Source of the DNA: [Streptosporangium] indianense
GTDB lineage: Bacteria > Actinomycetota > Actinomycetes > Streptomycetales > Streptomycetaceae
Direction of reading: 5' to 3'
DNA length: 64,000 nucleotides
NCBI RefSeq assembly: GCF_021474405.1
Contig: NZ_JAKEIO010000011.1
Span: 1 to 64,000, forward strand
A program made the position numbers and the translations under genes. This document shows, in pieces, positions 1 to 8,029 of the stretch. The stretch's first letter is position 1. Every line of letters begins with the position of its first letter. The notes below the pieces were generated by a model that was given only the letters and a program-made list of their open reading frames with translations, had not been told where the DNA came from and searched no databases.

Positions 1-67
1 GCCTGGGCTGAGCACTCCCGGCCCCCGGGGGCGGAGCCCCCGGGGGCCGGGAGTGCTCAGCCCAGGC
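1..67. terminator. Perfect 32-bp stem terminator at the end of ilvE
   Basis: Positions 1-32 and 36-67 are exact reverse complements separated by three bases (GGA). The stem contains the ilvE stop codon (57-59) and its last codons. A hairpin this strong without a U-tract is typical of Streptomyces terminators and works on either strand. It may extend beyond the window start. Confidence 0.85.
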
Positions 68-1145
68 GGTGCATCCAACCGTGCGCGTCCGAGGCCGTAC
101 CCCGCTGAATGTCCAGCAGCGCCTGGCGCAGCCGCAGCGTGACCTCGCCCGGCTCTCCCCCGCTCTGCTTCCACTCCGCCGTGGCCCGCTTCACCGTGCC
201 GACGGGAGTGATCACCGCCGCCGTACCGCAGGCGAAGACCTCGGTCAGCGACCCGTTCTCCGAGTCCCGCTGCCACTGGTCGACCGAGACCCGGCCCTCC
301 TCGGCCTCGTACCCGAGGTCTCGGGCGACGGCGAGCAGGGAGTCGCGCGTGACGCCCTCCAGGATCGACCCGGTCAGGGACGGCGTGACGATCTTGTTCC
401 CGTACACGAAGTACAGGTTCATGCCGCCCAGCTCCTCGACCCAGGTGTGCTCCACGGCGTCGAGGTAGCAGACCTGGTCGCAGCCCTTCGTCGCGGCCTC
501 GGCCTGCGCGAGCAGGGACGCCGCGTAGTTGCCGCCCGTCTTCGCGTCGCCCATGCCGCCGGGGACGGCACGGACGCGGTCCTCGGAGACCCAGATGGAC
601 ACCGGCTTCACGCCGCCGGGGAAGTACGCCCCGGCCGGGGAGGCGATCACCAGGAAGAGGTACTCGTTGGCCGGCTTCACGCCCAGCCCGACCTCCGTGG
701 CGATCATGAACGGGCGCAGGTAGAGGGACTCCTCGCCGCCGTGCGCCGGCACCCACGCCTTGTCCTGCTGCACCAGGACGTCACACGCCTCGATGAACGT
801 CTCGACCGGAAGCTCCGGCATGGCCAGCCGGCGGGCGGAGCGCTGGAACCGCTCAGCGTTCTTCTCCGGCCGGAAGGTGGCGACGGACCCGTCGGGCTGG
901 CGGTAGGCCTTCAGCCCCTCGAAGATCTCCTGCGCGTAGTGCAGCACCGTGGTGGCGGGGTCGAGGGAGATCGGCGCGTACGGCACGAGCTGGCCGTCGT
1001 GCCAGCCACGGCCTTCCGTCCACTTGATCGTCACCATGTGGTCGGTGAAGTGGCGGCCGAAACCGGGTTGGGCCAGGATCTGCTCGCGCTCGGCGGCGGA
1101 GAGCGGGTGGGCGGAGGGCTTGAGCTCGATCGTGGGCGTCGTCAT
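57..1145 (-). CDS. ilvE: Branched-chain amino acid aminotransferase IlvE
   Basis: Class IV PLP aminotransferase of 362 aa, the usual size for actinobacterial IlvE. It catalyses the last step of Leu, Ile and Val synthesis, and the first of their breakdown, with glutamate/2-oxoglutarate in the cytosol. The N-terminal [10 protein letters not shown] motif is present, the PLP lysine is K202 in DAKTGGNYA, and [11 protein letters not shown] follows. The ATG at 1145 has a GAAGGA Shine-Dalgarno nine bases upstream. It stands alone, next to leuB (1388-2431) on the same strand. Its 5' region carries a possible seven-codon upstream ORF and a GATAAT -10 box; its 3' end is built into a perfect hairpin. Confidence 0.96.
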   Translation of the reverse strand: MTTPTIELKPSAHPLSAAEREQILAQPGFGRHFTDHMVTIKWTEGRGWHDGQLVPYAPISLDPATTVLHYAQEIFEGLKAYRQPDGSVATFRPEKNAERFQRSARRLAMPELPVETFIEACDVLVQQDKAWVPAHGGEESLYLRPFMIATEVGLGVKPANEYLFLVIASPAGAYFPGGVKPVSIWVSEDRVRAVPGGMGDAKTGGNYAASLLAQAEAATKGCDQVCYLDAVEHTWVEELGGMNLYFVYGNKIVTPSLTGSILEGVTRDSLLAVARDLGYEAEEGRVSVDQWQRDSENGSLTEVFACGTAAVITPVGTVKRATAEWKQSGGEPGEVTLRLRQALLDIQRGTASDAHGWMHRLG

Positions 1146-1211
1146 GGGTTGATGTCCTTCACCGGTTGTAGTGACGGGCCGCGCTCGGTACTGCTCTGGT
1201 GGTGACCAGTG

Positions 1212-1235
1212 CTAGGACGTCCGAGCATTCCTCAT
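1212..1235 (-). CDS. Possible seven-codon upstream ORF (MRNARTS) in the ilvE leader
   Basis: ATG at 1235, seven sense codons, TAG at 1212-1214. A GAGG sequence sits seven bases before the ATG, and the ORF ends 66 bp upstream of the ilvE start. It has no run of Leu, Ile or Val codons, so it does not look like a classical amino-acid attenuator. It could be a chance ORF or a translational leader. Support is only the ribosome site and its position in the leader. Confidence 0.3.
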   Translation of the reverse strand: MRNARTS

Positions 1236-1253
1236 TGCGCGGCCTCGCGTTCG

Positions 1254-1283
1254 ATTATCGCCCGGAGGCGGCCGTGGAAGGAA
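1254..1283 (-). promoter_or_regulatory. Candidate ilvE promoter
   Basis: GATAAT (1259-1254) matches the -10 consensus. TTCCTT (1283-1278) lies 18 bases upstream as a weak -35. The predicted start is near 1246-1247, giving a leader of about 100 bases. Confidence 0.4.
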
Positions 1284-1387
1284 CGGGGTGACTGCGGCCC
1301 GGTGGTCGATGGTGGCACCCGGCGGGGAACATGCGGAAGCCGCCGGGCGCGGATGCGACCCGGCGGCTTGCGGAGAGCAGCGGCGGG

Positions 1388-2431
1388 TCAGCCGGCTACG
1401 CGTACGGCGAGTGCGTCGCCGATCTCGGAGGTGGAGCGGGCGGGCCTGCCGGTGCGCTCGGCGAGATCGGCGGAGACCGCCTCGTCGATGCGGGCGGCCT
1501 CGGCCTCGTAGCCGAGGTGGCGCAGCAGCAGGGCGACGGACAGCACGGTGGCGGTCGGGTCGGCCTTGCCCTGGCCGGCGATGTCGGGGGCCGAGCCGTG
1601 CACGGGCTCGAACATCGACGGGAACTCGCCGGAGGGGTTGATGTTGCCGCTGGCGGCGACGCCGATGCCGCCGGAGACGGCCGCGGCCAGGTCGGTGATG
1701 ATGTCGCCGAAGAGGTTGTCGGTGACGATCACGTCGAAGCGCTCGGGCTGCGTGACGAGGTAGATCGTCGCCGCGTCCACGTGCATGTACTCGGTGGTGA
1801 CCTCGGGGAACTCCTCGGCCACCCGGTTGAAGATGTTCGTCCACAGGTGACCGGCGAAGGTCAGCACGTTGTTCTTGTGGATCAGCGCCAGCTTCTTGCG
1901 CGGGCGGGCCTGGGCCCGGGCGAAGGCGTCACGCACCACGCGCTCGACACCGAAGGCCGTGTTCACGGAGACCTCGGTGGCGACCTCGTGCTCGGTGCCC
2001 TTGCGGATGGTGCCGCCGTTGCCGGTGTAGGGGCCCTCGGTGCCCTCACGGACCACGACGAAGTCGATCTGCGGTTCGCCGGCCAGCGGGGTGGCCACAC
2101 CCGGCAGCAGCTTCGACGGGCGCAGGTTGACGTGGTGGTCGAAGGCGAAGCGCAGCTTGAGCAGGAAGCCCCGCTCCAGGACGCCGGAGGGCACCGACGG
2201 GTCGCCGATCGCGCCGAGCAGGATGGCGTCGTGCCGCTTCAGGGCGTCGAGATCGGCGTCGGTGAGGGTCTCACCGGTGGCGTGGTAGCGCCGGGCGCCG
2301 AAGTCGTACTCCTCGGTCTCCAGCTTCACATCCTGCGGAAGGACGGCGGAGAGGACCTTCAGGCCTTCGGCCACGACCTCCTGGCCGATGCCGTCACCGG
2401 GGATCACTGCGAGATTGAGGCTGCGAGACAT
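1388..2431 (-). CDS. leuB: 3-isopropylmalate dehydrogenase LeuB
   Basis: 347-aa beta-decarboxylating dehydrogenase of the isocitrate/isopropylmalate family. It oxidises and decarboxylates 3-isopropylmalate to 2-oxoisocaproate in leucine synthesis, with NAD+ and a divalent metal. Visible motifs are the N-terminal [11 protein letters not shown], the substrate-binding [10 protein letters not shown] region, [11 protein letters not shown], and the metal/NAD segment [18 protein letters not shown] followed by [18 protein letters not shown]. The start ATG at 2431 has GAGGAG about 12 bases upstream and a TAGGGT-like box that could make the transcript very short-leadered. It lies 242 bp upstream of ilvE on the same strand, so the two may share regulation, but the ilvE leader suggests a separate promoter. 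Confidence 0.95.
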   Translation of the reverse strand: MSRSLNLAVIPGDGIGQEVVAEGLKVLSAVLPQDVKLETEEYDFGARRYHATGETLTDADLDALKRHDAILLGAIGDPSVPSGVLERGFLLKLRFAFDHHVNLRPSKLLPGVATPLAGEPQIDFVVVREGTEGPYTGNGGTIRKGTEHEVATEVSVNTAFGVERVVRDAFARAQARPRKKLALIHKNNVLTFAGHLWTNIFNRVAEEFPEVTTEYMHVDAATIYLVTQPERFDVIVTDNLFGDIITDLAAAVSGGIGVAASGNINPSGEFPSMFEPVHGSAPDIAGQGKADPTATVLSVALLLRHLGYEAEAARIDEAVSADLAERTGRPARSTSEIGDALAVRVAG

Positions 2432-2585
2432 GCGGGCACCCTACTCCTCGTCCCATGGGATGACATGCGGCGTCCGGGATGCGGACAGCCGGGATGCACC
2501 CGGCCGGGGGACGGCACGCGTCCGTCGGATGCCGTTCACCCGTATGGGGTGCGGCCGTTGACCTCCGCTGGGAAATTCACTGGAC

Positions 2586-4166
2586 ATGGAGATCCCCCAC
2601 TTCGGCATCCCGCCCGAGCTCGCCGGCCGCATGAGCATGGCGGAGCAGCACGAGTACCTGCGGACGCGGCTGTCGCGGCGGCGCACCCTGGTGACGGCGG
2701 GCGCGGTGGCGAGCGGGCTGCTGACCGGCTGTTCCGGCTCCGGTTCCCGTTCCGGGCAGAACGGTGCCACGGCCACCGGCGGCCCGTCACCGAGCACGTC
2801 GGAGGCGCCCGGCTCCCTGATCACCCCCTTCGGCCGCCATCTGGCCTTCGGCGCCGACCCGAAGACGCAGATGCGGATCTCCTGGCAGGTGCCGCTCGCG
2901 GTGCGCAAGCCGTACGTCCGGGTGGGGCTGCGCCCCGACGACCTCGGCCGCAAGGTCGAAGCGGAGCTGCGCGACCTGCGCACCCCGGAGCTGAAGGGCA
3001 TCCGGGCGGCGGTCGAGCAGTACTACCTGCACGCCGCGCTGGACGGCCTGCGCCCGGACACGACGTACTACTACGGCGTCGGCCACGAGGGCTTCGACCC
3101 GGCCTCCCCACGGCACCGGTCGACCGTCACGTCCTTCCGGACGGCACCGGCGCGTCCGCCCGAGCGGTTCGTGTTCACCGCGTTCGGCGACCAGGGTGTC
3201 GGAGATGAGGCGGCCCTCAACGACCGTACGCTGCTGGGCCGGAAGCCCGCCTTCCACCTGCACGCCGGCGACATCTGCTACGCCGACCCGACCGGCAAGG
3301 GCAAGGAGTCGGACGTCTTCGACGCGACCCAGTGGGACCGGTTCCTGAAGCAGACCGAGCCGGTGGCCCGGTCGGTGCCGTGGATGGTGACGACCGGCAA
3401 CCACGACATGGAGGCCTGGTACTCGCCGGACGGCTACGGGGGTCAACTCGCCCGGTTCTCCCTGCCGGACAGCGGCTTCGACGCGCGCACGGCACCGGGC
3501 GTGTACGCCTTCACGTACGGCAACGTCGGTGTGGTCGCGCTGGACGCGAACGACGTGTCGTACGAGATCCCCGCCAACTTCGGCTACTCGGAGGGGAGGC
3601 AGACGAAGTGGCTGGACTCGAAGCTCGGCGAGCTGCGGGCTTCGAAGGACGTCGACTTCATCGTCGTCTTCTTCCACCACTGCGCGTACTCGACGTCCAC
3701 GCACGCCTCCGACGGCGGGGTGCGCGCCGAGTGGCTGCCGCTGTTCGCCCGGCACGAGGTGGACCTGGTGATCAACGGGCACAACCACGTCTACGAGCGG
3801 ACCGACGCCGTCAAGGGCGGCGAGGTGGGCCGGCCGGTGCCGGTCGGCGGCACGACGGACCCGCGGCGGGACGGGATCGTCTACGTCACCGCGGGCGGCG
3901 GCGGCAAGGAGCTGTACGGCTTCCCCGACGGCGTGAAGGAGAGCTACGAGGGCAACACCGCCGACCACGAGGCGGTCAGCACGTTCCGGTGGACCAGGTC
4001 GCAGGGCACCAAGGAGGAGTCGGCGCAGTGGTCACGGGTGCGTTACCGCGGTTTCTCGTTCCTCTCGGTGGAGGCGGTCGGCGGCGCCAGGCCGGAGCTG
4101 AAGGTGTCGGCGCTGGCGTCGAGCGGCGAGCGGATCGACCATTTCGAGGTGCGGCGCGGGGCGTGA
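2586..4166 (+). CDS. Tat-exported lipoprotein metallophosphoesterase (purple acid phosphatase type)
   Basis: 526 aa. A twin-arginine motif (SRRRTLVTAG, about residues 30-39) is followed by a hydrophobic stretch and a lipobox LLTGC with Cys49, so it should be exported folded and lipid-anchored. An N-terminal fibronectin-like purple acid phosphatase domain covers about 75-190. The metallophosphoesterase core follows with GDQG (about 201), GDICYAD (228), GNHD (271), HH (364) and GHNHVYER (398), the full set of two-metal ligands. It probably releases phosphate from organic phosphates outside the cell; the substrate is unknown. It is transcribed away from leuB. The ATG at 2586 lacks a good ribosome site, and a later Met (residue 16) is possible. 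Confidence 0.88.
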   Translation: MEIPHFGIPPELAGRMSMAEQHEYLRTRLSRRRTLVTAGAVASGLLTGCSGSGSRSGQNGATATGGPSPSTSEAPGSLITPFGRHLAFGADPKTQMRISWQVPLAVRKPYVRVGLRPDDLGRKVEAELRDLRTPELKGIRAAVEQYYLHAALDGLRPDTTYYYGVGHEGFDPASPRHRSTVTSFRTAPARPPERFVFTAFGDQGVGDEAALNDRTLLGRKPAFHLHAGDICYADPTGKGKESDVFDATQWDRFLKQTEPVARSVPWMVTTGNHDMEAWYSPDGYGGQLARFSLPDSGFDARTAPGVYAFTYGNVGVVALDANDVSYEIPANFGYSEGRQTKWLDSKLGELRASKDVDFIVVFFHHCAYSTSTHASDGGVRAEWLPLFARHEVDLVINGHNHVYERTDAVKGGEVGRPVPVGGTTDPRRDGIVYVTAGGGGKELYGFPDGVKESYEGNTADHEAVSTFRWTRSQGTKEESAQWSRVRYRGFSFLSVEAVGGARPELKVSALASSGERIDHFEVRRGA

Positions 4167-4185
4167 GGCCCCGCGCCGCACCTCG
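4145..4185. terminator. 18-bp perfect stem spanning the phosphoesterase stop
   Basis: Arms 4145-4162 and 4168-4185 are exact reverse complements, and the TGA stop (4164-4166) lies in the five-base loop. It separates the phosphoesterase from the convergent 43-aa gene. Confidence 0.85.
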
Positions 4186-4218
4186 TCGGGCGGCTCCCGG
4201 TCGGTCGCGGCGTGCGGC

Positions 4219-4350
4219 TCAGTGGCCGCTCGACCCGCCGTTGTCCCTGCGGTCCAGGGCGCGCTGGAGCGCGGCGGCGGCGTTCTTCCGGTCGGACTCG
4301 GTCGTACGGGAAACGTGACGGACTCGGCGGCGGACGGTCGTCTCGGCCAT
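4219..4350 (-). CDS. Small basic protein of 43 aa, function unknown
   Basis: Reads from ATG at 4350 (MAETTVRRRVRHVSR) to a TGA at 4219. A strong GAAGGAG site lies ten bases upstream, which argues for this start rather than any longer in-frame reading. The product is rich in Arg, Lys and Asp with a central Ala-rich helix (AAAALQRALDRRD) and no membrane segment or known domain. I recall similar short basic proteins in other Streptomyces genomes, but name no family. About 250 bp of unusually AT-rich sequence lies upstream. Confidence 0.6.
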   Translation of the reverse strand: MAETTVRRRVRHVSRTTESDRKNAAAALQRALDRRDNGGSSGH

Positions 4351-4602
4351 GGGAAATCGACTCCTTCGACAGCGCGGAGTGCAACAGGGAGGGTTGCGAG
4401 ACGCCGGATGGGGCGGGGAGCGCGGTGCCGCAGGGGTTGCCTGCACGGGGCCCGGCTCACGACCGCCCTTCGCTTGGTCGAGCGAGACGTTCGGCTCCTA
4501 CAAAGCTAAGGGAGGCCGGAGCGTCTGTCTCCACAATTACTCGGACTTCCTACTATCTGAGACGGCCGACTGGGTCACACCGTCCTGACCTGCGGCGCTC
4601 TC
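4351..4602. other. Intergenic region, partly AT-rich
   Basis: The stretch 4480-4580 is markedly less GC-rich than its surroundings and probably holds the promoter of the 43-aa gene; TAGCTT on the minus strand near 4503-4508 is a possible -10 box without a convincing -35. No further ORF with coding character is seen. Confidence 0.35.
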
Positions 4603-5141
4603 TTAGAGCACATCACCGTCGCGCCAGTCGAAGACGAGTTCGTGCGCGGGGTCGAGCGGACCGGCGAGGGCCGCACGAACGTGCTGGCCTCTTCTTCGGG
4701 CAGCCGGACGATGCCGTCGAGCGGGCTGAGGGCGTGCACCCGGCCGTCCCAGAGCCGCCAGCCCCGGGAGGTGTAGAGGCGGGCGCCCTCGTCGCTGGCG
4801 GAGAGGGCGCCGAGATCGTAGGCCCGGTCGACGACGCGTTCCAGCTCCGCCATCACCCGTCCGCCGAGGCCGGTGCGCCGGGCGTCGGCGCGGACGGCGA
4901 CGTTCTCGACGTACCCGGCTCGCAGCCACCGGCCGCGGTGCCGCACCCGTCGCATCACGACCGCCCCGTGCGCGACGAGCCCCGAGCCGTCGTGGACGAG
5001 GGCGTGCACACCGCCGAGTCCGTGGTCCCAGTCCTCGTCACCGAAGTCACCCTCGAACGCGGCGTCCAGCAGGCCGCGCGCGGCGTCGAGTTCGGCGGGG
5101 GTCAGGTCGGCGGTGTGGGCGGTGCGCATGCGGATGGTCAT
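4603..5141 (-). pseudogene. Aminoglycoside 2'-N-acetyltransferase-like GNAT, frameshifted near the 3' end
   Basis: From the ATG at 5141 the product follows the AAC(2')-I family: DWDHGLGGVHALV, AGYVENVAVRADARRTGLGG (acetyl-CoA loop), LGALSASDEGARLYTSRGW. The family would end VRP-L-AGPLDPAHELVFDWRDGDVL with a stop at 4603, but that tail lies in another frame. One base appears missing in the GGG run at 4668-4670 (a CCC that should be CCCC on the coding strand). Read straight through, the protein loses the tail and ends in unrelated residues at 4575. It may be a real mutation or a sequencing error in a homopolymer. Members in mycobacteria acetylate aminoglycosides, though many may serve other substrates. 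Start choice is weakly supported. Confidence 0.8.
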
Positions 5142-5165
5142 CGGCCCAGTCTTTCCCCGGACACG

Positions 5166-5200
5166 CCGACGGGCCAGGTCTTTTCGGCCTGGCCCGTCGG
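5166..5200 (-). terminator. Terminator after pruA
   Basis: Thirteen-base-pair stem (5166-5178 with 5188-5200) and a loop containing TTTT, 13 bp beyond the pruA stop. Confidence 0.8.
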
Positions 5201-5212
5201 TGCGGCGGGGTG

Positions 5213-6844
5213 TCAGCCCATGTGCGGGTAGGTGTAGTCCGTCGGCGGGACCAGCGTCTCCTTGATGGCGCGGGTCAGGGTCCAGCGCATCAGGTTCTGC
5301 GGGGCGCCGGCCTTGTCGTTGGTGCCGGAGGCACGGCCGCCGCCGAAGGGCTGCTGGCCGACGACGGCGCCGGTGGACTTGTCGTTGATGTAGAAGTTGC
5401 CGGCCGCGTAGCGGAGCTTGTTCGCCGTGTAGGCGGCGGCCGCGCGGTCGTTCGCGACGACCGAGCCGGTCAGGGCGTAGTCGGAGACGGACTCCATCTG
5501 GGTCAGCATCTCGTCGTACTTGTCGTCCTCGTAGACGTGCACGGCGAGGATCGGGCCGAAGTACTCGGTGCGGAAGACCTCGTTGTCGGCGTCGGTGCAC
5601 TCGATGACGGTCGGGCGGACGAAGTACCCCTCGGAGTCGTCGTAGCTGCCGCCCGCGACGATCGTGCAGGAGGCGTCCTCCTTGGCCCGGTCGATGGCGG
5701 CCTTGTTCTTGGCGAAGGCACGCTCGTCGATGACGGCGCCGATGAAGTTCGACAGGTCGGTGACGTCGCCCATCTTGATGCCGTCGACCTCGGCCGCGAA
5801 CTCCTCCTTGAAGCCGGAGTTCCAGATCGAGGCGGGGACGTACGCCCGGGACGTGGCGCTGCACTTCTGGCCCTGGTACTCGAAGGCACCCCGGGTCAGC
5901 GCCGTCTTCAGGATCGCCGGGTCGGCCGACGGGTGGGCGACGAGGAAGTCCTTGCCGCCGGTCTCGCCGACCAGGCGCGGGTAGGTGCGGTACTTCTCGA
6001 TGTTGGCGCCGACCGTCTTCCACAGGTACTGGAAGGTCTTGGTCGAGCCGGTGAAGTGGATGCCGGCGAGGTCGCGGTGCTCCAGGGCGACCTTGGAGAC
6101 CTCGATGCCGTCACCGGTGACGAGGTTGATGACGCCCTTGGGCAGACCGGCCTCCTCCAGCAGCTGCATGAGCAGCACGGCGGCGTGGGTCTGCGTCGGA
6201 GACGGCTTCCACACGACGACGTTGCCCATCAGGGCGGGGGCCGTCGGCAGGTTGCCCGCGATGGCGGTGAAGTTGAAGGGCGTGATCGCGTAGACGAAGC
6301 CCTCCAGCGGACGGTGGTCCAGACGGTTCCACACGCCCGGGGCGTTGGCCGGGGGCTGCTCGGCCAAGAGCTTGCGGGCATAGGAGACGTTGAAGCGCCA
6401 GAAGTCGATCAGCTCGCAGGGCGTGTCGATCTCGGCCTGCTGGGCGGTCTTGGACTGGCCGAGCATGGTGGAGGCGGCGAGCGTCTCCCGCCACGGGCCG
6501 GACAGCAGCTCGGCGGCGCGCAGGATGATCGCCGCGCGGTCGTCGAAGGCCATCGCACGCCAGGCGGGCGCGGCGGCCAGGGCCGCGTCGATGGCGTCCT
6601 GCGCGTCCTGCTGGGTGGCGTTGCGGTACGTGCCGAGCACGGCCTTGTGGTTGTGCGGCTGGACGACCTGGAAGGCCTCGCCGCCGCCCATCCGCTTCTC
6701 GCCGCCGATGGTGCAGGGCAGGTCGACCGGGTTGTCGGCCAGCTCCTTCAGCTTGGCCTCCAGCCGGGCCCGCTCGGGCGAGCCGGGGGCGTAGCCGTGC
6801 ACCGGCTCGTTGACGGGGGTGGGGACCTGGGTCACAGCGTCCAT
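5213..6844 (-). CDS. pruA: Delta-1-pyrroline-5-carboxylate dehydrogenase
   Basis: 543-aa aldehyde dehydrogenase of the P5C dehydrogenase type. It oxidises glutamate semialdehyde to glutamate with NAD+, the second step of proline catabolism. Visible motifs are ITPFNFTAIAGNLPTAPAL, the coenzyme loop HFTGSTKTF, catalytic Glu294 in VGETGGKDF, and nucleophile Cys328 in QGQKCSATSR. The gene is 53 bp downstream of putA on the same strand, with a terminator just after it, so the pair forms an operon. In actinobacteria the two proline-catabolic enzymes are separate proteins rather than the fused PutA of proteobacteria, as seen here. Confidence 0.96.
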   Translation of the reverse strand: MDAVTQVPTPVNEPVHGYAPGSPERARLEAKLKELADNPVDLPCTIGGEKRMGGGEAFQVVQPHNHKAVLGTYRNATQQDAQDAIDAALAAAPAWRAMAFDDRAAIILRAAELLSGPWRETLAASTMLGQSKTAQQAEIDTPCELIDFWRFNVSYARKLLAEQPPANAPGVWNRLDHRPLEGFVYAITPFNFTAIAGNLPTAPALMGNVVVWKPSPTQTHAAVLLMQLLEEAGLPKGVINLVTGDGIEVSKVALEHRDLAGIHFTGSTKTFQYLWKTVGANIEKYRTYPRLVGETGGKDFLVAHPSADPAILKTALTRGAFEYQGQKCSATSRAYVPASIWNSGFKEEFAAEVDGIKMGDVTDLSNFIGAVIDERAFAKNKAAIDRAKEDASCTIVAGGSYDDSEGYFVRPTVIECTDADNEVFRTEYFGPILAVHVYEDDKYDEMLTQMESVSDYALTGSVVANDRAAAAYTANKLRYAAGNFYINDKSTGAVVGQQPFGGGRASGTNDKAGAPQNLMRWTLTRAIKETLVPPTDYTYPHMG

Positions 6845-6897
6845 GTTTTCCGTAACTCCTTACTGAGCGGTGTGTCGGTCTCAGCCCTTGAAGGCTG

Positions 6898-7878
6898 TCA
6901 GCCCTTGGTGAGCATCGAGCGGGCGAAGAAGCGCAGGTTGGCCGGCTTCTCCGCGAGACGGCGCATGAAGTAGCCGTACCAGTCGGTGCCGTACGCGGTG
7001 TAGACGCGCATCCGGTGGCCCTCGGCGGCCAGCCGCAGGTGCTCGTCGGTGCGGATGCCGTAGAGCATCTGGAACTCGTACTCGTCGGGCTTGCGCCCGG
7101 CCTGGTGGGCGAGCTCCTGGCCGATCGCGATCAGGCGCGGGTCGTGGGATCCGATCATCGGGTACCCCTCCCCCTGCATCAACGTCCGCAGAATGCGTAC
7201 GTATGCCCGGTCGATCTCGTGTTTGTCCTGGTACGCGACGGAGGCGGGCTCCTTGTACGCGCCCTTGACCAGGCGGACCCGGCTGCCGCTCTCCGCGAGG
7301 CGGCGGGCGTCGGCCTCGGTGCGGAACAGGTAGGCCTGGATCACGCAGCCGGTCTGCGGGAAGTCCTTCCGCAGTTCCTCGTGGATGGCGAACATCGAGT
7401 CGAGGGTGGTGTGGTCCTCGGCGTCGAGCGTGACCGTGGTGCCGATCTCGGCGGCGGCCTCGACGACCGGGCGGACGTTCTCCAGGGCCAGCTCGTGGCC
7501 GCCCCGGAATGTGGGGGTGGGCCCGGAGGGCCCTTCGAACAGGGTGGTGGTGGGCGACGGGAGGGCCTGCCCGAACATCGACAGCTTGACCGACATCTCG
7601 GCGCGGGTGCCGAGCTCCAGCGGCTTGAGGCGGTCCACGAGCTCCAGGTAGGCGTCCCGGGCGGCGGCGGCCTGCGCGGGGCTGGTGATGTCCTCGCCGA
7701 CGACGTCCATCGTCAGCTCCAGTCCCTGCCCGGTCAGGTCGAGTACGACGGGGACGATGTCGTCGACGTCCTCGCCGGGGATGAAGCGGTCGACGACCTG
7801 CTTGGTCACCGGGGCCGCCGAGATCAGGCGTCGCATCCGGTCGCTGCGTGACGCGGCGAGAATCACGGGACCCAGCAC
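6898..7878 (-). CDS. putA: Proline dehydrogenase (monofunctional)
   Basis: FAD-dependent enzyme of about 326 aa that oxidises proline to pyrroline-5-carboxylate and passes electrons to the membrane quinone pool. The beta/alpha-barrel motifs are clear: TVTLDAEDHTTLDSM, QAYLFRTEADARRL, VRLVKGAYKEP, GSHDPRLI and EFQMLYGIR with RVYTAYG near the end. I chose the GTG at 7878 (VLGPVILAASRSDRMRR), which has GGAGG six bases upstream and matches where the family begins; the open frame continues upstream without coding character. It is first in the putA-pruA operon and faces the PucR-type regulator across about 150 bp. Confidence 0.93.
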   Translation of the reverse strand: MLGPVILAASRSDRMRRLISAAPVTKQVVDRFIPGEDVDDIVPVVLDLTGQGLELTMDVVGEDITSPAQAAAARDAYLELVDRLKPLELGTRAEMSVKLSMFGQALPSPTTTLFEGPSGPTPTFRGGHELALENVRPVVEAAAEIGTTVTLDAEDHTTLDSMFAIHEELRKDFPQTGCVIQAYLFRTEADARRLAESGSRVRLVKGAYKEPASVAYQDKHEIDRAYVRILRTLMQGEGYPMIGSHDPRLIAIGQELAHQAGRKPDEYEFQMLYGIRTDEHLRLAAEGHRMRVYTAYGTDWYGYFMRRLAEKPANLRFFARSMLTKG

Positions 7879-8029
7879 GGGGCACCTCCAGAGCACAAGC
7901 AACGTGAAGGCCGGACCCCTCGCGGCGACGCATCGGGTACGGCACGGAGAACCACCGTGAAACCTAAGGATCCCTCCGATCGTCGGCCATCGACAGCTGT
8001 CACGCATCCGTGCCGGAGATCTCAGACAG
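7879..8029. promoter_or_regulatory. Divergent putA / PucR-regulator control region
   Basis: A TAGGTT -10-like box for putA on the minus strand (near 7951-7956) has no recognisable -35, as expected for an activator-dependent promoter. A perfect palindrome GACAGCTGTC lies at 7992-8001, close to the regulator start, and is a candidate operator. Confidence 0.4.

Noticed and set aside
5210..6973. Plus-strand frame of 587 codons opposite pruA
   Set aside because: Antisense shadow of an unmistakable P5C dehydrogenase gene.
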